This document shows, in pieces, positions 41,549 to 50,120 of a stretch of 64,000 nucleotides of DNA. Source of the stretch: an uncultured Acetatifactor sp. (GTDB taxonomy: Bacteria > Bacillota > Clostridia > Lachnospirales > Lachnospiraceae); the NCBI GenBank assembly GCA_910586515.1, contig CAJUGL010000002.1:60550-124549 (forward strand), read 5' to 3'. The stretch's first letter is position 1; each line of letters begins with the position of its first letter. The notes below the pieces were generated by a model, which saw only the letters and a list, made by a program, of their open reading frames with translations, did not search any database and had not been told where the DNA came from. The position numbers and the translations under genes were made by a program.

Positions 41549-43852
41549 TCAGCCAGTGGCCCGCTCTATGTCTACAACGCTCTCAATGGACCGTATCTTT
41601 TCGATCACCCGATTCAATTCTTCCCTGCTCTCTACCTCAAAAGCAGTCTGCAGAGTAGCCATCCCCTGCCTGCTGACCCTGGTGTTCAGAGATAATATAC
41701 CGATATTGCGCTCTGTCAGCGCTTTGGTGATATCCGCCAGCAGCCCGTTCCGATTGTTCGCATAGATCTCAATCTCCGCCACATATTTCTCGGAGGCATC
41801 TTCCGGTGCCTGCCATTCCGCGTCAATAATGCGCACACGCTCAATCTCCGGCAGATTCATCATATTCACACAGTCCGTGCGATGGATGGAGATCCCGCGT
41901 CCTCTGGTGACAAACCCCACAATCTCATCTCCCGGCACCGGCGAGCAGCACTTTGAAAATCGTACGGACAAATCCGCAATACCGCGGACTACAATGCCGC
42001 TCTTTGTCTTCATCTGCGCGGGCTTCGCTGCGGAAACCGCTCCGGCCTCTGCTATGCTGGCAAGAACTTCCTCGTTCGTGAGAGTTCTCTTGTGCTCCCT
42101 GTCATAGAGATCTTTCATCTTGTTCACGACCTGCCCTTCCTTCAGGGCGCCGTGACCGATTGCAGCAAGCACGGACTCCCAGTCCCGAAAACCGTATTTG
42201 CGCATCACCGCATTCATATAATCCTGTTTTAAGAACTCGGAAAGGTTGACGGCTCTCGTCTTGCAGTAATTGGCCAGCAATTCCTTTCCCTTGACAATAT
42301 TGTCCTCTTTCAGCTCGTTTTTGAACCATTGACTGATCTTGTTCTTGGCCTGAGTGCTTTTGACCACATTCAGCCAATCCCTGCTGGGTCCCTTTGAATT
42401 CTGCGAGGTAATGATCTCTATCCTGTCGCCGTTCTTTATCTCATAATCAATCGTCACCAGTTTGTCATTTACTCTGGCGCCCACCATTCTATTGCCTACG
42501 GCAGAGTGAATACTGTAGGCAAAGTCAATGGTCGTTGAACCTGCCGGCAGGTTCTTCACCTCTCCGGTAGGGGTAAAGCAGTAAACATTATCGGAGAAGA
42601 GATCCAGATCGTTTTTCAGCAGCTTCATAAACTCCCGATTGTCCGACATATCTCTCTGCCATTCCAGAATCTGCCTCAGCCAGACCAGCTTCTCCTCCTC
42701 CTGAGCTTCCACCCTCTTGCCGTTGGAGGCTTCCTTGTATTTCCAGTGGGCCGCTATGCCGTACTCCGCCGCCTTATGCATCTCGACCGTCCGGATCTGT
42801 ATCTCAAAGGGCTGACCGGAACTGCCGATCAGCGTGGTGTGCAGAGACTGATACATATTTGCCTTGGGCATGGCAATATAGTCCTTGAAGCGCCCGGGAA
42901 TAGGCTTATACATTTCATGAATGACTCCCAGCGCCCCATAGCAGTCTCTCACACTGTCCACAATAATGCGGACCGCAAATAAGTCGTAAATCTGATCCAG
43001 CGTCTTGTCCTGGTTCACCATCTTCTTGTAAATACTGAAGAAATGCTTCACTCTGCCGTCGATCTTCGCCTTGATGCCCGCCTTGCTGATGTGCTGACTG
43101 ACCTCGTCCACAATGCTCTGGATATATTTCTCCCGAACGCTCTTCCGCACGGAAATTTTATCCACCAGATCATAATAAACTTCCGGTTCCAGATATTTTA
43201 ACGATAAATCGTCCAATTCTATCTTCAGCTTGCTGATGCCCAGCCTCTGGGCAATGGGACAGTATATTTCCAGCGTTTCCTTTGCAATGCGCTGCCGGCT
43301 CTCCGGCTTTTTATATTGCAGCGTACGCATGTTGTGAAGTCTGTCGGCCAGCTTGATCAGAATGACGCGGATATCCTTCGCCATAGCCAGAAACATTTTC
43401 CGAAGATTCTCCGCCTGCATTTCCAGTTTTTCATCGGACTGCCCGCCCCCGGAAGTCAGAGGAATCTTCTCCAGCTTCGTGACGCCGTCCACCAGAAGGG
43501 CCACGTCATCGCCGAATTCCTGTCTCAGGTTCTCCTCTGTCATGATGGTGTCCTCCACCACATCGTGAAGAATACCCGCCACGATAGTCTCCTTGTCCAG
43601 TTCCAGGTCTGCCAGGATAATCGCCACATTCAGCGGATGGACGATGTAGGGTTCACCGGACTTCCTGAACTGATCTTTATGGGCCTCCGCCGCAGTCCTG
43701 TAAGCCTTTTCAATCATGGAAATGTCATCGCTTGGATGGTATTTTTGCACACGCTGAATCAGCTCCCTGTAAAGTTCCTCGGGATTTACAAATTCATGGT
43801 ACTCATTCATCTTTCCATCATCAAAAATTTCCTCGTATTTTTCTTCTGCCAT
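41549..43852 (-). CDS. relA: Bifunctional (p)ppGpp synthetase/hydrolase (Rel)
   Basis: 767 residues, full-length RSH enzyme of the stringent response. HD hydrolase domain (GEPYIVHPLNVA, GILHDVVED with H96-D97), synthetase domain (about 230-360, IKAKIDGRVKHFFSIYKKM, GRFKDYIAMPKANMYQSLHTT), TGS domain (about 390-460, VYCFTPTGEVKNLP), a zinc-finger-like CCSPVPGDEIVGFVTRGRG region, and a C-terminal ACT domain. Both catalytic centres look intact, so it makes and degrades (p)ppGpp according to the ribosome state. It is followed by the MBL hydrolase and preceded by apt, an arrangement common in Firmicutes. Confidence 0.95.
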   Translation of the reverse strand: MAEEKYEEIFDDGKMNEYHEFVNPEELYRELIQRVQKYHPSDDISMIEKAYRTAAEAHKDQFRKSGEPYIVHPLNVAIILADLELDKETIVAGILHDVVEDTIMTEENLRQEFGDDVALLVDGVTKLEKIPLTSGGGQSDEKLEMQAENLRKMFLAMAKDIRVILIKLADRLHNMRTLQYKKPESRQRIAKETLEIYCPIAQRLGISKLKIELDDLSLKYLEPEVYYDLVDKISVRKSVREKYIQSIVDEVSQHISKAGIKAKIDGRVKHFFSIYKKMVNQDKTLDQIYDLFAVRIIVDSVRDCYGALGVIHEMYKPIPGRFKDYIAMPKANMYQSLHTTLIGSSGQPFEIQIRTVEMHKAAEYGIAAHWKYKEASNGKRVEAQEEEKLVWLRQILEWQRDMSDNREFMKLLKNDLDLFSDNVYCFTPTGEVKNLPAGSTTIDFAYSIHSAVGNRMVGARVNDKLVTIDYEIKNGDRIEIITSQNSKGPSRDWLNVVKSTQAKNKISQWFKNELKEDNIVKGKELLANYCKTRAVNLSEFLKQDYMNAVMRKYGFRDWESVLAAIGHGALKEGQVVNKMKDLYDREHKRTLTNEEVLASIAEAGAVSAAKPAQMKTKSGIVVRGIADLSVRFSKCCSPVPGDEIVGFVTRGRGISIHRTDCVNMMNLPEIERVRIIDAEWQAPEDASEKYVAEIEIYANNRNGLLADITKALTERNIGILSLNTRVSRQGMATLQTAFEVESREELNRVIEKIRSIESVVDIERATG

Positions 43853-43917
43853 ATATATCCACGCTTTCTACGCCCATTATCTGCTCTGCCGCTTCACTCG
43901 CAAAACACGCTCAGAAA

Positions 43918-44442
43918 TTATTTCCCCTCATAACAGACAGCCGACTCCACCCGGTATCCGGCAAGTCTGCTGCGGCCGTTAAGCCCTGCCAGCTCAATCA
44001 GCACTACAATGCCCACCACCTGGCCCCCCAGGCTCTCTATGAGCTTTACCATCGCCTCTGTGGTTCCGCCTGTAGCGATCAGATCATCCACGATCAATAC
44101 CTTCTGTCCCGGTTTTACACTATCCCTGTGCATCTCAATGGTAGCATTTCCATACTCCAGCTCATAGGAGACGGAGACCGTCTCCCTCGGCAGCTTTCCC
44201 GCCTTGCGGATCAGCACAAAGGGCTTTTTATTATTATAGGCAATGGGCGTTCCAAATATAAACCCTCTTGACTCCGGTCCCGCTACCACGTCGTAATCCA
44301 GATCTTTCACTTTCTCCTGCATGGTATCTACGGCAAGCCTCAGCCCCTCCGCATCCTGCAGCACACTTGTCACGTCTCGGAAAATTATGCCCTTCTCCGG
44401 AAAATCCGGAATGCTTACTACATATTCCTCCAATTTTTTCAT
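43918..44442 (-). CDS. apt: Adenine phosphoribosyltransferase
   Basis: 174 residues, normal size. Type I phosphoribosyltransferase with the PRPP-binding motif VLIVDDLIATGGT, plus FPEKGIIFRDVTS and GPESRGFIFGTPIA typical of Apt. It salvages adenine to AMP using PRPP. ATG 44442 follows GGGAGAGGGA; an in-frame start 51 bases upstream is less likely. It lies between the CBS-domain gene and rel, all on the minus strand. Adenylate salvage and the nearby purA fit a purine link with (p)ppGpp control. Confidence 0.94.
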   Translation of the reverse strand: MKKLEEYVVSIPDFPEKGIIFRDVTSVLQDAEGLRLAVDTMQEKVKDLDYDVVAGPESRGFIFGTPIAYNNKKPFVLIRKAGKLPRETVSVSYELEYGNATIEMHRDSVKPGQKVLIVDDLIATGGTTEAMVKLIESLGGQVVGIVVLIELAGLNGRSRLAGYRVESAVCYEGK

Positions 44443-44470
44443 CTTTAATCCCTCTCCCCGTTCCTGTATT

Positions 44471-44887
44471 TTAATCCCTGTTTTTATCCACAAAGTATTT
44501 TATGATATCGCTCCTGGTCACAATACCGATAAATACGTTTCGGTCATCAATCACCGGCACAAAATTCTGATTCTTTGCGCATTCCAGCAGATTTTCCATG
44601 GCCGTATCTATACAGGCAGGCTTCACTTTGCCGTTCTGGAGAAAATCCCGCACTGTCATATGTTCCAGTCTCTTCAGCGTGATATCCTCCAATGTCTGAT
44701 TATAGGCAAGAATATTCCACAGGAAGTCCCCCACACTGACTACGCCTACATACCTGTCCTCCATATCAATGACAGGGATGGCCGTAAAACCGCTTCTTCT
44801 CAGTTTCTCCAGCCCCTGACGCAATGTCATGTCGTCTCTTAGATAAGCCACTTCTGCCTTTGGCAGTAAAAACGACGCTATATTCAC
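44471..44887 (-). CDS. Tandem CBS-domain protein
   Basis: 138 residues made almost wholly of two CBS motifs (about 8-60 and 77-130; GFTAIPVIDMEDRYVGVVSVGDF and NFVPVIDDRNVFIGIVTRSD). Such stand-alone proteins bind adenine nucleotides and act as energy or second-messenger sensors; the partner is unknown. The GTG start at 44887 overlaps the stop of the DUF308 gene by 4 bases, so translation is coupled. Next gene downstream is apt, 28 bases on. Confidence 0.85.
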   Translation of the reverse strand: MNIASFLLPKAEVAYLRDDMTLRQGLEKLRRSGFTAIPVIDMEDRYVGVVSVGDFLWNILAYNQTLEDITLKRLEHMTVRDFLQNGKVKPACIDTAMENLLECAKNQNFVPVIDDRNVFIGIVTRSDIIKYFVDKNRD

Positions 44888-45564
44888 TGTTCTACCCCTT
44901 CATCCTTGTCTTTGTCTGTCGGCCCCGCAGTTTCCCGGCGCTCCGACTTCTCTTTCCCGCCGCCGCGGCTCTCGTCCACCACCTCCGTAAAGGTACTGTC
45001 AACTTTCAACAGCCTGTCAAAATATCCCTTCATCTTATGCTTGACATAAAAAAGAGTAACACAGTCCGTGATTCCGCTGAATATCAATCCCACTCCTACC
45101 AGCTGCAGCAGAAGCAGCGCTGTTTTAAACGGATTAATGATAAGGACAATACCAAAAGCCGCGTTGAGAGCAGCCATAATCAAAATCACTATCCAACTGT
45201 CACACCCCGCCCGCTTCATGTCAATCACTTCCTGAAGCTTACCGCAGCCGCTGGCCAGCACCATTACCCCCAAAATCAAAGGAAGCAGCGAGATAAGCCA
45301 TTCCACCCGGTTTAAAAAAATCACGCCCACCGCAATGCCCACCAGCCCGTAGCCGAAATCATTTCGGTAGTAATTCTGTCCCGCTTCCCTCAAAAGATAA
45401 CAGATTATGGAAACTGCCCCCACCGCAATCAGCAAAATCCCGATCAGATATCCCAGAGTCTTCACCATGGTCTCCGGAATGACAACTGCCACTATACCCA
45501 GCACCACATATAAAAGCGAACGTAAAATCGTCTCCCATTTTATCTGTTTCAGCAGCTCTTTCAC
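44884..45564 (-). CDS. HdeD/DUF308-family membrane protein
   Basis: 226 residues with six predicted membrane helices (about 15-180, in the pattern of three DUF308 helix pairs), and a charged cytoplasmic tail (ESRGGGKEKSERRE...). HdeD-like proteins are linked to acid resistance in enterobacteria; in Clostridia the function is unknown. GTG 45564 follows AGGAGG. First gene of a small unit with the CBS protein and probably apt. Confidence 0.8.
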   Translation of the reverse strand: MKELLKQIKWETILRSLLYVVLGIVAVVIPETMVKTLGYLIGILLIAVGAVSIICYLLREAGQNYYRNDFGYGLVGIAVGVIFLNRVEWLISLLPLILGVMVLASGCGKLQEVIDMKRAGCDSWIVILIMAALNAAFGIVLIINPFKTALLLLQLVGVGLIFSGITDCVTLFYVKHKMKGYFDRLLKVDSTFTEVVDESRGGGKEKSERRETAGPTDKDKDEGVEQ

Positions 45565-45704
45565 TTTATCGTCCTCCTGCTTTTATGAGATCCGGCTTTC
45601 ATCCTGTCCGGCTTCTCCGAAATCCGAATTTCCGTTTCATTTTTACAAAAAGAACTCTTTTCGGCGAAAAGAGTCCTTTCTAGCCTGTGGACAGTAAACA
45701 TACT

Positions 45705-46208
45705 TTACTTCTTGCCGCAGCACTTCTTGTATTTCCTGCCGCTTCCGCAGGGACAGGGATCATTGGGATACACTTTCGCATCCTTCACCACCGTACTGGA
45801 AGATTTCTGCTCCCTGTACAGCGCCTTCCTGGTGTCCTCGTCAAAGATATTCTTCCACTCTTCCAGATTATAAAGCCAGTCAGCCTCTGCCGCCACCATG
45901 TTCTTATAGAGAAGCGCCTTGTCGAAACCAAGGTTCACCGGCGTATCTTCCTCCATCTCTTCCAGAGGATTGGGTTCTTTCAGGCTGTCGTTAATGCCGT
46001 CCAGAAAACCGGTCATGGTCATCAAAGACACCTGATACCTGTCGGCCAGTTCCTTCACCGTCCCCGTCACTACCTCATCCGGGTTCTTTAAAATCTGGGC
46101 ATAAATATCTTTCTCCTCTTGAAAATATGCCGCCCAGAGCGCCTGCAGCCTCTCCTTTCCGACTGACTCGTTGTATGCCATCTCTCTCCACTGTTCGTAT
46201 AACGCCAT
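45705..46208 (-). CDS. SEC-C motif zinc-binding protein
   Basis: 167 residues: a helical N-terminal part without a recognised domain and a C-terminal SEC-C zinc motif (NDPCPCGSGRKYKKCCGKK, three or four metal-binding Cys). SEC-C ends occur in SecA and in many small proteins of Firmicutes, where they bind ribosomes or SecB-like partners; role here unknown. ATG 46208 follows AAGGTGG. It is divergent from the candidate small RNA at 46375. Confidence 0.85.
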   Translation of the reverse strand: MALYEQWREMAYNESVGKERLQALWAAYFQEEKDIYAQILKNPDEVVTGTVKELADRYQVSLMTMTGFLDGINDSLKEPNPLEEMEEDTPVNLGFDKALLYKNMVAAEADWLYNLEEWKNIFDEDTRKALYREQKSSSTVVKDAKVYPNDPCPCGSGRKYKKCCGKK

Positions 46209-46374
46209 ATTCTACCACCTTCTTAAATCCTGCCGGCATATCCGCCGGCTGTTTTTTCTGCGGAAACTCACGAAACAGGTCCGCTCCTATCAGTATATAA
46301 CAGATTTTCCCTGAACACAATAAAAAAATTTTCAAAAATAATCTGTTTCTCCGAATTTAATGTATAATGCTTTC

Positions 46375-46522
46375 TGTTCGGGCAATAATATCTACTGTCA
46401 AGGAACCCCCTCCTTTGATAAAGCAAAAGATAAATAAATAATACTTAGGTCCCGCATGGCCGGGACCTGATCCTCCCCTTTATTATCCCGGGCTTCGCGT
46501 TGGTGCAGGTCCGGGATTTTTA
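46375..46522 (+). ncRNA. Candidate small RNA with C-rich loop and intrinsic terminator
   Basis: A TATAAT (46363-46368) precedes about 148 bases holding three stem-loops. The first is TCAAGGA / TCCTTTGA (46398-46418) with loop ACCCCC. The second is AGGTCCCG / CGGGACCT (46447-46468). The third is ATCCCGG / CCGGGAT (46485-46517) followed by a T run, an intrinsic terminator. No ORF. It could instead be an attenuated leader of the gene at 46584. The -35 box is poor. Confidence 0.5.
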
Positions 46523-46583
46523 TTGGCATTTTCTCCGGAATATGCTACAATGGATGCTACAGAACAAGAACAGGAGAATCATT

Positions 46584-46865
46584 ATGAAAGAACAGGAAAA
46601 ATCTACCGAAAAGACCCAGAAAAAAAAGTTTACCTCCAGACAGGCTGTAGCCATTGCCGGCGTAGTCCTGCTCCTCCTCCTCTATATCATCACCCTGATC
46701 ACCGCTGTCACGGACAATTCCGCTTCGGCTACCTGGTTCCGCCTGAGTCTCTTTGCTTCCTTCGCCCTTCCCCTGGTCATCTGGCTTTATTCCTGGATGT
46801 ACGGAAGACTCACCGGAAAGCCGGCCGCAGGAGATCCCGTTCATTCGGAGGACACAGAGCGCTGA
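46584..46865 (+). CDS. Small two-helix membrane protein
   Basis: 93 residues: charged cytoplasmic N-terminus (KEQEKSTEKTQKKK), two membrane helices (about 21-41 and 52-72) and a short polar tail. No recognised family. ATG 46584 is preceded by CAGGAG; longer in-frame starts upstream fall inside the terminator hairpin. Only plus-strand gene between the SEC-C gene and purA; transcription probably depends on read-through of the terminator at 46485-46522. A hairpin GCAACACAGG...CCCTGTGTTGC follows (about 46885-46928). Confidence 0.6.
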   Translation: MKEQEKSTEKTQKKKFTSRQAVAIAGVVLLLLLYIITLITAVTDNSASATWFRLSLFASFALPLVIWLYSWMYGRLTGKPAAGDPVHSEDTER

Positions 46866-46977
46866 ACAATCAGACAAAGCCTCAGCAACACAGGACCGGC
46901 AGCGATTCGGCTGCGTTCCCTGTGTTGCCTCCCGGCTCGGTTTATCCGATTTACGCCTGTTTGTTATCGCCAATCCG

Positions 46978-48270
46978 TCAATTTTTCAAGGCGGATTTCC
47001 TATAAATAATATCGTCACGGCCCGGTCCGTTGCTCACCATAGTGATGGGATATCCGATGCGGCTCTCGATAAATTCTATGTATTTTCGGCAGTTTTCAGG
47101 CAATTCTTCGTATACCCTGATTCCCCGGATATCACAATTCCACCCGGGCAGCTTCTCCAGCACCGGCTTTGCCTTCTCCAGTCTGCAGGTTACGGGAAAA
47201 TCTTCCGTGCGCTCTCCGTCAATCTCATAGCCCGTGCAGACGGGAATCTCTTCCAGATAGCCCAATACGTCCAACACCGTAAAAGCCACATCCGTTGTCC
47301 CCTGGAGACGGCATCCATACCTGGACGCCACACAGTCAAACCATCCCACACGTCGGGGCCTGCCGGTGGTGGCACCGTATTCTCCTCCGTCGCCGCCTCT
47401 TCTGCGCAGTTCCTCGGCCTCCTCCCCAAACAGCTCGGAGACAAAAGCGCCTGCCCCTACCGCAGAGGAATAAGCCTTGCACACCGTCACGATCTGTTTG
47501 ATTTCATAGGGCGGAACACCTGCCCCGATGGCGCCGAAAGCAGCCAGTGTGGAAGAAGATGTCACCATGGGATATATCCCGTGATCAGGATCCTTCAGCG
47601 TTCCCAGCTGCCCTTCCAGCAGAATCGTCTTATTATCCTTCAGGGCTTTGTCCAGAAATGCCGATACATCGCACACATAGGGCGCGACAATGTCTCTGTA
47701 TTGCCGCATGGTATCAAGCAGCTCCCCTGTGTCGATCAGAGGCTTGTGGTACAAGTGCTCCAAAATCACGTTTTTGGTCTCGCAGATCCGGGCCGTCTTC
47801 TCTTCCAGCAGCGCATCGTCGAAAAGTTCGCTCACCTGAAACCCGATTTTAGCGTATTTGTCCGAGTAAAAAGGAGCAATGCCGGATTTTGTGGAACCAA
47901 ATGACTTTCCTCCCAGACGCTCCTCCTCGTACTGGTCAAATAAAATATGATAAGGCATGACGATCTGGGCTCTGTCAGACACCAGCAGCTTCGGCGCAGG
48001 CACCCCTCTGTCCACCACGGACTGCAGTTCCTTAAACAGCAAGGGAATATTCAGAGCCACTCCGTTGCCGATAATATTGGTAATATGGCTGTAAAACACA
48101 CCTGACGGAAGCGTATGCAAAGCAAATTTACCGTAATCGTTTACAATCGTGTGCCCTGCATTGGCACCGCCCTGAAACCTTATGACAATATCTGCTTCCT
48201 GCGCCATCATGTCGGTAATCTTTCCCTTTCCCTCATCACCCCAATTGGCGCCCACAATCGCTTTTACCAT
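46978..48270 (-). CDS. purA: Adenylosuccinate synthetase
   Basis: 430 residues, full length. Joins IMP and aspartate with GTP to adenylosuccinate on the route to AMP. P-loop GANWGDEGKGK (Asn where Gln is usual), catalytic His in GGANAGHTIV, LLEGQLGTLKDPDHG, TGRPRRVGWFD and base-binding NGPGRDD near the C-terminus. ATG 48270 follows GGGAGG. It has no linked purine genes and I saw no purine riboswitch upstream in 48271-48407. Confidence 0.95.
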   Translation of the reverse strand: MVKAIVGANWGDEGKGKITDMMAQEADIVIRFQGGANAGHTIVNDYGKFALHTLPSGVFYSHITNIIGNGVALNIPLLFKELQSVVDRGVPAPKLLVSDRAQIVMPYHILFDQYEEERLGGKSFGSTKSGIAPFYSDKYAKIGFQVSELFDDALLEEKTARICETKNVILEHLYHKPLIDTGELLDTMRQYRDIVAPYVCDVSAFLDKALKDNKTILLEGQLGTLKDPDHGIYPMVTSSSTLAAFGAIGAGVPPYEIKQIVTVCKAYSSAVGAGAFVSELFGEEAEELRRRGGDGGEYGATTGRPRRVGWFDCVASRYGCRLQGTTDVAFTVLDVLGYLEEIPVCTGYEIDGERTEDFPVTCRLEKAKPVLEKLPGWNCDIRGIRVYEELPENCRKYIEFIESRIGYPITMVSNGPGRDDIIYRKSALKN

Positions 48271-48407
48271 TTTGCACCTCCCTGCCCGCCCCAGCGGACA
48301 TCCGTTCCTTTGATTTCCGCCCCGTCGTACTGAATCCCGGGGCTATGTTTTCTCTTACCTCATGATTATACTATATTTCATCCGATAAGTAAAATCATTC
48401 TATAACG

Positions 48408-49640
48408 TCAATCGTAATATTTCTTCTTTTCCTTTCGGACAGGTTCCTTCCGGGCTTTCTTCTCCGGCTGCTTTGCCGCCGCCCTTTCCGGCGGAGCCAG
48501 TACTTTTTTACCCCTGTTTCTGTTGTTTACGCTTTCTTTTAGCAGCGCATAACAGGAAGACATCAGGGGAATGAAAAAGAGCATTCCCACCACGCCGAAG
48601 AGGCTGCCGCCCACGCTGACCGCCATCAGCACCCAAATAGCCGGCAGGCCCACGGAATTTCCCACCACCCTGGGATAAATCAAATTCCCTTCCAGCTGCT
48701 GAAGGGTCAAAAACAAAACGATAAACCAAAGCGCCATAACCGGATTGTCTATCAGGATTAGAAATGTGCCCACCGCACAGCCGATAAAGGCGCCCACAAT
48801 GGGAATAAGCGCGGTAAAGGCAATCAATACGCCTACCATCAGCGCATATGGCATCCGGAAGACCGTCATGGCCACCACAAACATGCCCCCTAATATCACC
48901 GCCTCCAGGCACTGACCGGTGATAAAACTGCTGAAATTTTTGTGCAGAAGACTGCAGATTTCCAACAATTTTCTTCCCATTGCCTCAGGAAGATAAGCCG
49001 AGATAACTCTCCGCCCCTGATCTGCCAGCCTCTCCTTCTGAACCAGAATATACAGGGCAAAGATAAAAGAAATTACCCCGTTCACAATCCCGGAAATAAT
49101 TCCGCTGGCCACGCTCACCGTGGAATTCAGCATATCCCCGGCCCCGTTTTTCAGAAATCTGAATATACTGTTCAGCATGGAGTCCCAGTTGATATCCAAA
49201 TCTTCCAATTTGTCGATCTGCTGTGTCAGCTCCGGGTATTTGTCCGCCAGCCGTTCCAGCTCTTCCATAACATCCGCGGTAAACGCCGGAATCTTCCTTC
49301 CCACCTCCGACGCCGTGGACGCTACCTGGGGCACAACCGTCCAGACCACCACGGCGAGAACCAAAGTCACCGATACAATGGACATAATCAGGCACAGAGG
49401 TCTTTTCATTTTAACGGCTGCCTTTCCCTGCCAGCCTCTCAACAGTTTTTCCTCGTAAGCCCGCATGGGAATATTCAGAACAAAGGCAATTACGCCGCCG
49501 ATTAAAAAAGGAGACAAAATGCCGAACAGAAATCTTATGCTCCCAAACACCCATTCGCTGTATACCAGCGCCAGTACCAGAAATGCCGCCAATAACATCA
49601 GCCGCTTTATCTGCCTGATCTTTTCTTTGCTGAATTCCAT
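48408..49640 (-). CDS. AI-2E family transporter (YdbI/TqsA-type permease)
   Basis: 410 residues: about eight membrane helices arranged as in the AI-2E family, with a soluble loop (about 90-150) and the conserved IALTALIPIVGAFIG-like stretch (here IAFTALIPIVGAFIGC) and EGNLIYPRVVGNSVGLPAIWVL. Family members export small molecules or act as sodium/proton antiporters; AI-2 itself is not implied. The C-terminal tail is strongly basic (KKARKEPVRKEKKKYYD). ATG 49640 follows GAGAGG. Confidence 0.87.
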   Translation of the reverse strand: MEFSKEKIRQIKRLMLLAAFLVLALVYSEWVFGSIRFLFGILSPFLIGGVIAFVLNIPMRAYEEKLLRGWQGKAAVKMKRPLCLIMSIVSVTLVLAVVVWTVVPQVASTASEVGRKIPAFTADVMEELERLADKYPELTQQIDKLEDLDINWDSMLNSIFRFLKNGAGDMLNSTVSVASGIISGIVNGVISFIFALYILVQKERLADQGRRVISAYLPEAMGRKLLEICSLLHKNFSSFITGQCLEAVILGGMFVVAMTVFRMPYALMVGVLIAFTALIPIVGAFIGCAVGTFLILIDNPVMALWFIVLFLTLQQLEGNLIYPRVVGNSVGLPAIWVLMAVSVGGSLFGVVGMLFFIPLMSSCYALLKESVNNRNRGKKVLAPPERAAAKQPEKKARKEPVRKEKKKYYD

Positions 49641-49869
49641 ATCCTCTCGTACCTCCTCATTATCCCCTGTTTTCCCCGGCAGACAGCACAAATAAGGCTG
49701 CCCGATAATAGCCGCTGATTGTTATTATAAATGATTTCACCGGTAAATTCAACCATTCCCCTGCAGACCGATACTCGTTTCATGAAACTTTTAGAAGTTT
49801 TAGAACGTTTTTCTATTTATCCTTAATTTTTATGCTGAATTTTTATCCGGAATTTACCAAAATTACCAC

Positions 49870-49898
49870 TTGCCAAAAGGAAAGTTATGTGATAGAAT
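49870..49898 (+). promoter_or_regulatory. Promoter of tRNA-Leu
   Basis: TTGCCA (49870-49875), 17-base spacer, TAGAAT (49893-49898), about 30 bases before the tRNA. Confidence 0.75.
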
Positions 49899-49930
49899 AA
49901 ATAACGTTGTAAGACACATAGCAAGCAAGC

Positions 49931-50013
49931 GCCGGCGTGTCGGAATGGCAGACGAGGCAGACTCAAAATCTGTTGTTGGCAACAACGTGCGGGTTCAAGT
50001 CCCGCTGCCGGCA
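49931..50013 (+). tRNA. tRNA-Leu (anticodon CAA)
   Basis: 83-base class II tRNA. The acceptor GCCGGCG pairs with TGCCGGC. The anticodon loop CTCAAAA gives CAA (codon UUG). There is a long variable arm (TGTTGTTGGCAACAACG) and a T arm GCGGGTTCAAGTCCCGC. The CCA end is not encoded. A strong terminator follows. Confidence 0.95.
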
Positions 50014-50023
50014 TATCCCCCTT

Positions 50024-50066
50024 AAAAAAACAGCCAAGACTCTCAAGAGTTCTGGCTGTTTTTTTA
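50024..50066. terminator. Bidirectional terminator after tRNA-Leu
   Basis: AAAAACAGCCA...GACTC pairs with GAGT...TGGCTGTTTTT, with A and T runs on the two sides. It serves the tRNA and possibly the converging LD-carboxypeptidase gene. Confidence 0.85.
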
Positions 50067-50072
50067 TGCGCA

Positions 50073-50104
50073 GGCCCGTGTGCCGCTTTAGCGGCACACG
50101 GGCC
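50073..50104. repeat. Perfect 14-bp hairpin with TTTA loop
   Basis: GGCCCGTGTGCCGC (50073-50086), TTTA, GCGGCACACGGGCC (50091-50104). Extremely GC-rich, no T run, 17 bases after the carboxypeptidase stop codon. Not a copy of the other repeat families. Role unknown. Confidence 0.7.
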
Positions 50105-50120
50105 ATCCACTTTCCTATTC

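Noticed and set aside
45684..45704. Possible degenerate family B end (GTGGACAGTAAAC)
   Set aside because: Only one arm, no partner and no octamer duplication.
46753..47904. Plus-strand open frame opposite purA
   Set aside because: purA is unmistakable on the other strand; the frame begins inside the small membrane protein gene.
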